DNA from: DASZHJ01 sp035581425
GTDB lineage: Bacteria; Pseudomonadota; Alphaproteobacteria; ATCC43930; CGMCC-115725
Length of the DNA: 6,472 nucleotides
Assembly (NCBI GenBank): GCA_035581425.1
Contig: DATJVP010000188.1
Coordinates: 1-6,472, forward strand
Direction of reading: 5' to 3'
This document shows positions 1-6,436 of this stretch, one piece after another. A program made the translations under genes and the position numbers. Under the pieces are notes generated by a model. It saw nothing but the letters and a program-made list of their open reading frames with translations, did not search any database and was not told the origin of the DNA. Numbering within the stretch: the stretch's first letter is position 1; each line of letters opens with the position of its first letter.

Positions 1-925
1 ACGCCATCGATACCGCGCGGCGGAAATGCACGTCGTCGAAGGGCGGCTTGCGATGGTTCATGGAGATGAAGCGGCAGTTCATGCCGGGCTGACGCAGGAC
101 CTTGATGGTCTTGTCCTGCTCGAGCGCGGGAACGTCCGCGAAGGGCGCGGTGCTCGTGAGATCGATCTGGCCGCCCTTGAGCGCGGTAACGCCGCTCGAT
201 TCTTCCGCGATCAGGGGAATCTCGACGCTCGCGACGCTGGGCTGTCCCTTGACGAAATATCCGTCATGCGCGACCAGGCTCACGCTCTCGTTCGCCTTCC
301 AAGCCTTGAGCTTGTACCCGCCGGTACCGATGGGCGCTCGTCCGAACGCATCATCGCCCACCGCCTCCACCACCTTGCGGGGCACGATCTGTGTTCCGGT
401 GCGCGCATTGGTGAGGAACGTCAACAATGGCGCGAAGGGCTGCTTGGTCACGATCTCCACACTGTAGGGATCGAGGATCTTGACCTCCTGAACCGCCGAG
501 ACCTTGCCCTTGTTCGGGGAATTGTATTTCTCGCTTTGCAGCCGCTCGATCGTGAATTTGACGTCGTCCGCGGTCATCTCGCTGCCGTCATGGAATTTCA
601 CGCCCTTTCGCAGCTTGAATGCCAGCGTCGTGTTGTCCTTGACGGCAAAGGACTCCGCGAGATCCGGCACGACCTCCATTTTCTCGTTGAACTTCACCAG
701 GGCATTGAAAAGAGCCCACACCACATAGGCTTCGGGGATCAGCGAGTGCTTGCCCGGATCGAGCGTGTTGATGACGTTATAGCCCGCAATGCCCGCTCTG
801 AGCGTCCCCGCGGCTGCGCGCGCGGGCCGCACAAGCCCCGGGGGCAGCACGCTTGCCGCGGCGATTGCTGCCCCAGCGCCCAGCACAGTACGGCGGCGAA
901 CTGTGTTCTTCCGATCGTTCCGCAT
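1..925 (-). CDS. ABC transporter substrate-binding protein, peptide/nickel (SBP_bac_5) family, N-terminal part
   Basis: This is the periplasmic solute-capturing component of an ABC importer of the peptide/nickel/opine class (family 5). Reading from ATG at 925 gives 308 codons without a stop before the window edge. Family members are usually about 500-550 residues, so roughly 60% is present. Residues 1-38 form a Tat-type signal: a basic start, an arginine run at 10-12 followed by TVLGAG, a hydrophobic Ala-rich stretch, and a likely ARA cleavage site near 35-37. The family signature follows at about 106-123 (LRKGVKFHDG then TADDVKF). PIGTGGYKL at 198-206 matches the usual PxGTGPY block, and PFDDVHFRRAVSMA at 295-308 matches the PFxDxRVRQA region where the window ends. 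A GGAGG motif lies 4 bases before the ATG (930-934). The gene is divergent from the GlpD-like gene; permease and ATPase genes would be expected further left. The substrate cannot be predicted from the sequence. Confidence 0.93.
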   Translation of the reverse strand, partial: MRNDRKNTVRRRTVLGAGAAIAAASVLPPGLVRPARAAAGTLRAGIAGYNVINTLDPGKHSLIPEAYVVWALFNALVKFNEKMEVVPDLAESFAVKDNTTLAFKLRKGVKFHDGSEMTADDVKFTIERLQSEKYNSPNKGKVSAVQEVKILDPYSVEIVTKQPFAPLLTFLTNARTGTQIVPRKVVEAVGDDAFGRAPIGTGGYKLKAWKANESVSLVAHDGYFVKGQPSVASVEIPLIAEESSGVTALKGGQIDLTSTAPFADVPALEQDKTIKVLRQPGMNCRFISMNHRKPPFDDVHFRRAVSMA

Positions 926-1107
926 GATCCCTCCCCTATGTCTGACCGCTGAGTAGTCGAATTCGGTTGGCCACGCAGTCAGCTGCGGCAAGGTGCCACT
1001 CCGGTCCCGTCCTGTACTATTCTTCCCGGCGGCTGGTATGGCAAGCATCTCCGCGATCTCCGCGTTCCACAGCGACGGATCTAAAATCCCCAACAGTGAG
1101 GGATAGG
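926..1107. promoter_or_regulatory. Divergent intergenic region between transporter and oxidoreductase genes
   Basis: These 182 bases separate two divergent start codons and must hold the promoters for both genes. I see no convincing sigma-70 -35/-10 pair; TACTAT at 1015-1020 resembles a -10 for the plus strand but lacks a matching -35. Ribosome binding sites are clear at both ends: GGAGG for the transporter gene (930-934, minus) and GAGGG for the oxidoreductase (1098-1102, plus, 5 bases before ATG). An open frame extends the oxidoreductase upstream to 967, but this stretch has no protein-like features. Confidence 0.5.
1047..1064. repeat. Perfect 9-base tandem direct repeat
   Basis: ATCTCCGCG occurs twice head to tail (1047-1055 and 1056-1064), ending 43 bases before the oxidoreductase start codon. 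It could be a tandem binding site for a regulator of the divergent pair. It could equally be chance in GC-rich DNA. Confidence 0.35.
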
Positions 1108-2688
1108 ATGCGCGAGCCACTATCGACATTGAACGGAAAATCATTCGCAGTCGCGGTGATCGGCTCCGGCGTCAACGGCGCCAGCGCCGCTCAACACATC
1201 GCCGCGGCAGGCCATGACGTACTGCTCGTCGACAAGGGCGATTTCGGCGCCGGCTCTTCGAGCCGGTCGAGCCGACTATTGCATTGCGGATTGCGGTATC
1301 TAGCGCCGGGCGAGTCCATGTGGGATTTTTTGCGCCGGCCGAGAACGCTGGCGATCGCGCTGCGGATGGCGCGTCAAGCGATGGCATGCCGCGCGCAAAT
1401 GGTGGAGACCGCGCCGGAGCGCACGCAGAAGGCCAAATTCTGCTTTCCGATTTACGCCCGCGGTGCTTACGCGCCGTGGCAGGTGTCGCTCGCCTTCCGC
1501 GTGCTCGAGCGTCTGGGACCGAGCTCGGTTCCGCTGGGATACAAGAGAATACCAGCGCAAGAGATCGCCACTATCCCGCTCGCTCGCTGGCTGCGCGATC
1601 CCCAGGACCTGCAGGGCTTGGCGATGTTCGACGAATACCGGTTCGAGTGGCCGGAGCGCATTTGCATGGATGCGGTGCTCGATGCCGAGCGCTTGGGCGC
1701 CACGGTCCGCAACTACACCGCCGTCACGGGCATGCGCCGCACCGGCGACAGTTGGGAGCTTTCGCTCGCGGATCAACTGCAGCCTGCCGCCGCCAGCGTA
1801 AGCGCCAAGCTCGTACTGAACATGGCGGGTATCTGGATCGACCGTGTGAATGCATCGGCGGGAGCGACAAAGCGCAGATACATCACCGGAACCAAGGGCG
1901 CACACATCATGGTGCGACTGCCGCCGGATTGCGCCGACTATGGCATTGCGACGATCAACCGGCTCAACGAGCCCTTCTACTGCTTCCCCTGGCGCGGCAT
2001 GCATTTTTTCGGCCCCACCGAGACCGTTTACGAGGGCGACCCCGACGACATCCGCGCCACCGACGAAGAAATCGATTGGCTTATCGAGGAGACGAACTAC
2101 ATGCTGCCAGCGCTCAATCTGCGGCGCGAGCATGTGTTGTTCACCTGGGCGGGCGTGCGGCCGCTCGGCGCGGATCCCACGTTTCCCAAAGGCGTGCGAT
2201 CGCGCGAAGTGCACGATCTCTCCTCGGACGGCCTGCCCGGCGTCTACGCAATGACCGCGGGCCCGATCATGACGCATCGCTCCGCCGGCCCGGAGCTCGC
2301 AGCGCTGGTCGCCTCGAAGCTGAAGCCGTCCCGCGCCCCGCAGGCGCCTTCCTACGCGGCAACGAAATTCCCCGAGAACCAGAACTCGCCGCCGCTCCTC
2401 GACGAGGACACCACGATCAAGCTCTCCGATCTCGAATACGCGGCCCGAGCCCAGCATGCGACGAGCCTCATCGACCTGCTCTTCCGTCGCGTCGGCGCCG
2501 GGTGGACTGCGACAATGGGCTACGAAGCTGCGGAAAAAGCCGCGCAGGCGGTTGCGGAGACGATGGGTTGGGATCAAGAGCAAATAGCGCGCGAGATCCG
2601 GGCTTATCGCTCCAGTCTCGAGCACCTCTACGGCATCAAACCGGGACACCGCGCATCGCCGGTGCGACCCGATGCCGCCAGAGAATGA
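1108..2688 (+). CDS. FAD-dependent oxidoreductase, glycerol-3-phosphate dehydrogenase (GlpD) superfamily
   Basis: A 526-residue flavoenzyme related to aerobic glycerol-3-phosphate dehydrogenase, which oxidises glycerol 3-phosphate to dihydroxyacetone phosphate and passes electrons to quinone at the membrane. The FAD-binding GSGVNG lies at 19-24, followed by VLLVDKGDF. SSRSSRLLHCGLRYL at 51-65 closely matches the GlpD block SSRSSKLIHGGLRYL. Further matches are KGAHIMV (263-269), FPWRGMHFFGPTE (293-305), EGDPDD (309-314) and FTWAGVRPL (345-353). The C-terminal part from about 432 (LSDLEYAARAQHATSLIDLLFRR onward) fits the alpha-helical DAO_C domain. Length is normal for the family (about 500-560). 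The block usually reading GGKLTTYR is replaced by TAGPIMTHR (383-391), so substrate handling may differ; I therefore give no glpD symbol. ATG 1108 is chosen for its GAGGG ribosome site at 1098-1102 and because the Rossmann fold begins just after it. An in-frame GTG at 1096 is an alternative. Confidence 0.88.
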   Translation: MREPLSTLNGKSFAVAVIGSGVNGASAAQHIAAAGHDVLLVDKGDFGAGSSSRSSRLLHCGLRYLAPGESMWDFLRRPRTLAIALRMARQAMACRAQMVETAPERTQKAKFCFPIYARGAYAPWQVSLAFRVLERLGPSSVPLGYKRIPAQEIATIPLARWLRDPQDLQGLAMFDEYRFEWPERICMDAVLDAERLGATVRNYTAVTGMRRTGDSWELSLADQLQPAAASVSAKLVLNMAGIWIDRVNASAGATKRRYITGTKGAHIMVRLPPDCADYGIATINRLNEPFYCFPWRGMHFFGPTETVYEGDPDDIRATDEEIDWLIEETNYMLPALNLRREHVLFTWAGVRPLGADPTFPKGVRSREVHDLSSDGLPGVYAMTAGPIMTHRSAGPELAALVASKLKPSRAPQAPSYAATKFPENQNSPPLLDEDTTIKLSDLEYAARAQHATSLIDLLFRRVGAGWTATMGYEAAEKAAQAVAETMGWDQEQIAREIRAYRSSLEHLYGIKPGHRASPVRPDAARE

Positions 2689-2718
2689 GGCACAGGCCGG
2701 CTGGCGGAGGGTGCAGTC

Positions 2719-4113
2719 TCACGCGAACCGATCGGACCGAGCCGCCGGTGGGTGCGTCGCAAGCGGCAAGACGATCGTCGCAGTGAGGCCGGGATTCCCG
2801 TCCGTGAGAATCAGGCTTCCGCTGTGCAGGCGCGCTACGGCAGCAGTTATACTCAACCCCAGCCCGGCGCCGCCAGCGCCTTCGCCGGTTTTGCCGCGAT
2901 AGAAGCGCTCCGTCGCGCGCGACTTCTCCTCGTCGGGGATGCCTGGCCCTTGATCGCTCACCGTCACGGAGGCGCGGCGGTCGTCTACCTGCTCCACCGC
3001 GAGTGTGACCTTGCCGCCCGGCGGGGAGAACTTGATCGCGTTGTCGACCAAATTTCCAATGGCCTGGGTCAATAGAAAGGGATCGCCGTGTACGACGATG
3101 CCGGCCTTGACCGACGACGTGAAGGCGACGGCCTTTTCTTCCGCAACTGCACCATGGAAATCGGCGACCTCGTTTGCGACGCGGGCGAGATCTACCGCGC
3201 CGAATCCTGAGATGCGCGTGCCGGAATCGATTTCGGCAAGCCGCAGCAAGGCGTTGAATACGTCGATCAAGCGATCGAGGCTCGCGACGGCGTCCTCGAT
3301 TTCGCAGAGCGCTGCCTCGGCCGACGGACGCGCGATCAGGATCCTCTCGAGCCGGCCGCGCAGCTCCGTGAGCGGCGTGCGTAGATCGTGCGCGACTGCG
3401 TTGGAGGCATTGCGTACGCCATCGACGAGAATTTCGATCTGCTGCAGCATTCCATTGATGGTCCGCGCGAGCTGATCGAATTCGTCGGTGGAGTCGCGAA
3501 CCGGCACTCGTCGCGCGAGATCGCCGCGAACGATGGCGGATGCCGTGCGATTGATGGCCTCGAGGCGGGTCATGAAGGCACGCCGCACGAGAAGCCCACC
3601 TAAGATCGCCAAGAGCGATGCGGCGGCGCTGCCCCAACCCAAGCCCTTCAACACGAGCAGCCGAATGGCCATGCGATCCTGGATGTCGCGTCCGACCAGC
3701 AAATGAAACCCGTTCGACAGGCGCGCATAGAGCATCCGCGTCGCATGGAGTTGGCCGTTGCGCTCGAGCTCGACCTGGTGCCAACCGGTTTCGTGACCGA
3801 GCGCTGCGGGCCAGGCGGTGAGATTGCCGGCAATGCGCGCGAGAGCGGAATCGCCGAGGAAATAGATCGCGTATTCGTCCGAGGGGGCCGCAATCCTGTT
3901 GTCGATCGTCTCGATGGCTCCGGGTACGCCGAAGTCGTGCAATCGATCGGCGATTGCCTGGACGTCGGCCAAGATGACCGCATCGGTTTCCTGCTCGAGA
4001 TAACCGACCGTCCGCCACCAAACAAAGCCTACGAGCACGGAAGCCGACAGGCTGAATATCAGCGCATAAATCAGCGCGATTCGCACCGACGTCGAATGCA
4101 GGAATCTAATCAC
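2719..4113 (-). CDS. HAMP-domain sensor histidine kinase
   Basis: A 464-residue inner-membrane kinase that should autophosphorylate and pass phosphate to the response regulator encoded just upstream. TM1 covers about 12-33, a periplasmic sensor of about 118 residues follows, and TM2 covers about 152-176. A HAMP linker runs from about 177 to 229. The H box is AVAHDLRTPLTELRG with phospho-acceptor His242. The N box is NLVDNAIKF (354-362), the G1 box DQGPGIP (387-393), the F box RFYRGK (403-408) and the G2 box GAGLGLSI (415-422). The sensor ends in RLSNGFHLLVGRDI (131-144), a pattern seen before TM2 in many alphaproteobacterial kinases. No key residue is missing. The start is GTG at 4113, inside the last codons of the regulator gene (8-base overlap), with no strong ribosome site, which suggests translational coupling. 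The stop lies 30 bases from the convergent oxidoreductase stop. The signal sensed is unknown; the link to DegP suggests envelope stress by inference. Confidence 0.95.
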   Translation of the reverse strand: MIRFLHSTSVRIALIYALIFSLSASVLVGFVWWRTVGYLEQETDAVILADVQAIADRLHDFGVPGAIETIDNRIAAPSDEYAIYFLGDSALARIAGNLTAWPAALGHETGWHQVELERNGQLHATRMLYARLSNGFHLLVGRDIQDRMAIRLLVLKGLGWGSAAASLLAILGGLLVRRAFMTRLEAINRTASAIVRGDLARRVPVRDSTDEFDQLARTINGMLQQIEILVDGVRNASNAVAHDLRTPLTELRGRLERILIARPSAEAALCEIEDAVASLDRLIDVFNALLRLAEIDSGTRISGFGAVDLARVANEVADFHGAVAEEKAVAFTSSVKAGIVVHGDPFLLTQAIGNLVDNAIKFSPPGGKVTLAVEQVDDRRASVTVSDQGPGIPDEEKSRATERFYRGKTGEGAGGAGLGLSITAAVARLHSGSLILTDGNPGLTATIVLPLATHPPAARSDRFA

Positions 4114-4786
4114 CGCCGCCGAGCCGATACCCGACGCCGCGCACGGTATGGATAAGCGGCGGCAGGGAACTGTCGTCGATCTTTCGGCGCAGCTTGCTGA
4201 TATGCACGTCGATCGCGTTCGTCTGGCGGTCGCAGTGATATTCCCATACGTTCTCGAGCAGCATCGTTCGAGTCACCACGCGTCCCGCGTTCCGCATCAG
4301 ATATTCCAGCAGTTTGAATTCGCGCGGCTGCAGGTCGATTGGCCGCCCCGACCGCGACACCTTATGCTGGGCCATGTCGAGGCGGAGGTCGCCGACTTCG
4401 AGCACGGCCTCCGCCGGGATGTTTTGACTGCGTCGCACGAGCGCCTCGAGCCTCGCGGCAAGCTCGTCGAAGGCAAAGGGCTTGGTGAGGTAGTCGTCGC
4501 CGCCGGCGCGCAGGCCGCGGATGCGCTCATCGAGCTGAGCCAGCGCGCTCAAGATCAGGATTGGAGTATTGCTGCCGGTCTTGCGCAGCGTTGCTACGAT
4601 GGCAAGGCCGTCGACGCCCTCCGGCAGCATGCGATCGAGAACGATCGCGTCATACACGCCCGTCGTAGCCATAAAAAGCCCATCTCGGCCCGTCGCGGTG
4701 CGATCCACGGCGTGGCCGTTTTCGCGCAGGCCTTTGCAAATGAACTGTGCGACGTGCTCGTTGTCCTCAACGACCAGGATCTTCAT
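4106..4786 (-). CDS. OmpR/PhoB-family response regulator
   Basis: A 226-residue two-domain DNA-binding response regulator in the cytoplasm. The receiver domain covers about 1-117: acidic pocket Glu7/Asp8, phospho-acceptor Asp51 in IVLDRMLP, Ser80 in LILSA, and Lys102 in YLTKPF. The C-terminal winged helix covers about 128-223, with LQPREFKLLEYL at 152-163, the recognition-helix region NAIDVHISKLRRKI at 190-203 and the closing HTVRGVGYRL hairpin at 213-222. All active-site residues are present and the length is standard. The start ATG 4784-4786 has GAGG 4 bases upstream (4791-4794). The gene lies between degP, 52 bases upstream, and its presumed partner kinase, which it overlaps by 8 bases. 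Target genes are unknown; degP is the obvious candidate by context. It could be annotated as CpxR- or QseB-like, but family-level evidence does not decide the name. Confidence 0.96.
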   Translation of the reverse strand: MKILVVEDNEHVAQFICKGLRENGHAVDRTATGRDGLFMATTGVYDAIVLDRMLPEGVDGLAIVATLRKTGSNTPILILSALAQLDERIRGLRAGGDDYLTKPFAFDELAARLEALVRRSQNIPAEAVLEVGDLRLDMAQHKVSRSGRPIDLQPREFKLLEYLMRNAGRVVTRTMLLENVWEYHCDRQTNAIDVHISKLRRKIDDSSLPPLIHTVRGVGYRLGGGD

Positions 4787-4803
4787 GTAGCCTCAGAAGT
4801 GGA

Positions 4804-4828
4804 CCGGGACGGCATTGCGCCGTCCCGG
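4804..4828. terminator. Perfect GC-rich hairpin between degP and the response regulator gene
   Basis: CCGGGACGGC (4804-4813) and GCCGTCCCGG (4819-4828) form a perfect 10-bp stem closed by a 5-base loop. On the minus strand it begins 10 bases after the degP stop codon and ends 17 bases before the regulator ATG, just ahead of its ribosome site. No U-rich run follows on either strand, so it is not a canonical intrinsic terminator. It may act as an attenuator, a Rho-linked or 3'-end-stabilising element, or a structure affecting translation of the regulator. Confidence 0.6.
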
Positions 4829-4838
4829 CCGGTGCTGA

Positions 4839-6323
4839 TCAGCCTTGAGAGAGCTGCAAGGCAAGATAGTAGGCGGTTCCATTCCGCGAGACCAGCAACG
4901 CAATAGCTTCCTTCTTCGCGTTCTGCGCCTCGTGAATCTTCGAGGCCGCCTCATCGGGCGTGCTGATGACGTCGTTGCCGACGTTCAAAATCAGATCGCC
5001 GGCCCTGACCCCGCTCACTTCGGCGAGGCTGCCGGGCTTCACCTCCGCGACGACGGCGCCCTTGGCGTTGGGCGCGAGGCCCATCTCGCTCCGCGCGTCG
5101 GGCGTCAGCGGCGCCAGTGCCATTCCGACGGGGGCGCTCTGCCCTTGATCGGTCGCCGTGGCGGCGATTTTGTCTTTCGCCTGTGCTGCAATGACGACGC
5201 TGATGCTCTTCTCGGAGCCGTTACGCCAAACGGTGAGCGTCGCGGTTTTCCCGGTTGGCGCACCGGCGACCGCGAGCGCAAGGTCGCGCGTGCCCTTAAT
5301 CGCGTTACCGTCGAAGGCCGTGATCACGTCGCCCTGATGCAATTCCGCACGCGCGGCCGGAGAGTTGGCCTCGACCTGATCGACGATCACGCCCTCGGAC
5401 TTAGAGAGCCCGACGGCCGTGGCGAGTTGCGGGCTCATCGGCTGCATCTGGATGCCGAGCCAGCCCCGCTCGACGCGGCCGTGCTCGCGGAGCTGCCCCA
5501 CGACTTTCGTCGCTATGTTCGAGGGGATCGCGAATCCGATACCGACGCTGCCGCCGTTCGGAGAATAGATCGCGGTGTCGATTCCGATCACTTGGCCGGA
5601 CTGGTTGAATAGCGGGCCGCCGGAATTCCCGGGGTTGATCGGCGCATCGATTTGCAGGAAGTCGTCATAGGGTCCGTTGTTGATGTCCCGATCGTGACCG
5701 GAAACGATCCCCGCCGTCACCGTCCCGCCGAGACCGAAGGGGTTGCCGATCGCCACGACCCAGTCGCCGACGCGCGACTTGTCGGAATCGCCGAAGGCGA
5801 CGTAGGGCAAGGGCTTCTTGGCATCGACCTTGAGCACGGCGAGGTCGGTCTTGGCGTCGCGGCCCACGACGGTCGCGGAATAGGAGCTGCCGTCGTCGAG
5901 GGTGACCGTCACATTCTTGGCACCTTCGACAACGTGATTGTTGGTAACGATGTAGCCGGCGGGATCAATGATGAAGCCCGAGCCGAGAGCGTGCTCGGGC
6001 GCCGCACCCCGGCGATCGAAGAAGTGTTTGTACATCTCGCCCATGGGCGAGCCCTCGGGGGCCTGCGGCATTTCCGGAGTGCTCGAAACCTCCGCCGGCC
6101 GCGAGATCGAGATGTTTACGACCGCGGGCTTCACCTTGGCTGCGAGATCGGCAAATCCCACCTGGGTCGAGACTGCCGGGAGCCCGAGCGGCGCATCCAC
6201 CGCCGAGACGGCTGCATCGGAGCGGGAGTAGGTGAGGCCGCCACCGACGAGAACGGTGGTCGCAAGGAGCGCCCCTGCGAGCGAGAGCTTGCGCCGGGCG
6301 GGGAAGGCGAGAAGTCTGTTCAT
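4839..6323 (-). CDS. degP: DegP/HtrA (Do-like) periplasmic serine endoprotease
   Basis: A 494-residue periplasmic protease and chaperone that degrades misfolded envelope proteins. Residues 1-38 are an export signal: arginines at 10-11, a hydrophobic stretch at about 13-30, and an Ala-rich possible cleavage region near 36-41. The trypsin-like domain covers about 55-275 with a complete triad: His130 in TNNHVVEG, Asp160 in AKTDLAVLKV and Ser234 in NPGNSGGPLF. Two PDZ domains follow, about 283-378 (opening with GWLGIQMQ) and about 398-492 (with KPGSLAEVSGVRAGDLIL), so the architecture is DegP/DegQ type rather than single-PDZ DegS. An Ala-rich linker (about 379-397) separates the PDZ domains. The length is usual for alphaproteobacterial members. 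ATG 6321-6323 has an AAAGGA ribosome site at 6332-6337, 8 bases upstream. It is first in the degP-regulator-kinase block, and an inverted repeat lies just upstream. DegP versus DegQ or MucD naming is uncertain; catalytic function is very likely. Confidence 0.95.
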   Translation of the reverse strand: MNRLLAFPARRKLSLAGALLATTVLVGGGLTYSRSDAAVSAVDAPLGLPAVSTQVGFADLAAKVKPAVVNISISRPAEVSSTPEMPQAPEGSPMGEMYKHFFDRRGAAPEHALGSGFIIDPAGYIVTNNHVVEGAKNVTVTLDDGSSYSATVVGRDAKTDLAVLKVDAKKPLPYVAFGDSDKSRVGDWVVAIGNPFGLGGTVTAGIVSGHDRDINNGPYDDFLQIDAPINPGNSGGPLFNQSGQVIGIDTAIYSPNGGSVGIGFAIPSNIATKVVGQLREHGRVERGWLGIQMQPMSPQLATAVGLSKSEGVIVDQVEANSPAARAELHQGDVITAFDGNAIKGTRDLALAVAGAPTGKTATLTVWRNGSEKSISVVIAAQAKDKIAATATDQGQSAPVGMALAPLTPDARSEMGLAPNAKGAVVAEVKPGSLAEVSGVRAGDLILNVGNDVISTPDEAASKIHEAQNAKKEAIALLVSRNGTAYYLALQLSQG

Positions 6324-6436
6324 AAGCAGGATCCTTTCAGCAATGTAATGCGCCCAACGCGGCGCATTCGGGGAACGACGATGGGAATATTGTCGATCGC
6401 CCCTAATCGCATTCTGAGCGGAGCATTAAAAATCGT
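6324..6436 (-). promoter_or_regulatory. degP upstream region with inverted repeat
   Basis: These 113 bases lie between a possible upstream stop codon and the degP start. A perfect 8-bp inverted repeat, AATGCGCC / GGCGCATT with a 6-base spacer, covers 6347-6368, 23 bases before the ATG and just ahead of the ribosome site. The heptamer GAATGCG (minus strand) occurs twice, at 6369-6363 and 6414-6408, 45 bases apart. I see no convincing sigma-70, RpoH or RpoE-like promoter on the minus strand. The repeat could be an operator or a 5' leader hairpin. Confidence 0.45.

Noticed and set aside
26..952. 308-codon plus-strand open frame at the left edge
   Set aside because: It lies antisense to the substrate-binding protein gene, whose minus-strand frame carries a Tat signal and clear family motifs.
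967..1107. N-terminal extension of the oxidoreductase to ATG 967
   Set aside because: The extra 47 residues are low-complexity Ser/Arg-rich with no family match, and a good ribosome site precedes ATG 1108.
2689..2718. Bidirectional terminator between the convergent oxidoreductase and kinase genes
   Set aside because: The 30-base gap contains no stem-loop and no T-run on either strand.
1284..2786. 500-codon plus-strand open frame, and a 449-codon minus-strand frame at 1300-2649
   Set aside because: Both overlie the well-supported GlpD-like gene in other frames. Their translations are rich in Arg, Ala and Gly with no domain pattern, as expected of high-GC shadow frames.
2636..4021. 461-codon minus-strand open frame overlapping the kinase
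   Set aside because: It is another frame of the kinase gene, Arg-rich and without motifs; the kinase frame has every expected box.
4834..4843. 10-base palindrome GCTGATCAGC at the degP stop codon
   Set aside because: It has no loop, so it is a poor RNA hairpin, and it overlaps coding sequence and the stop codon; chance is a sufficient explanation.
6372..6397. EcfG-like general-stress promoter: GGAAC, 17 bases, CGAT on the plus strand
   Set aside because: The -10 reads CGAT rather than CGTT, and it points away from degP with no plus-strand gene visible after it.
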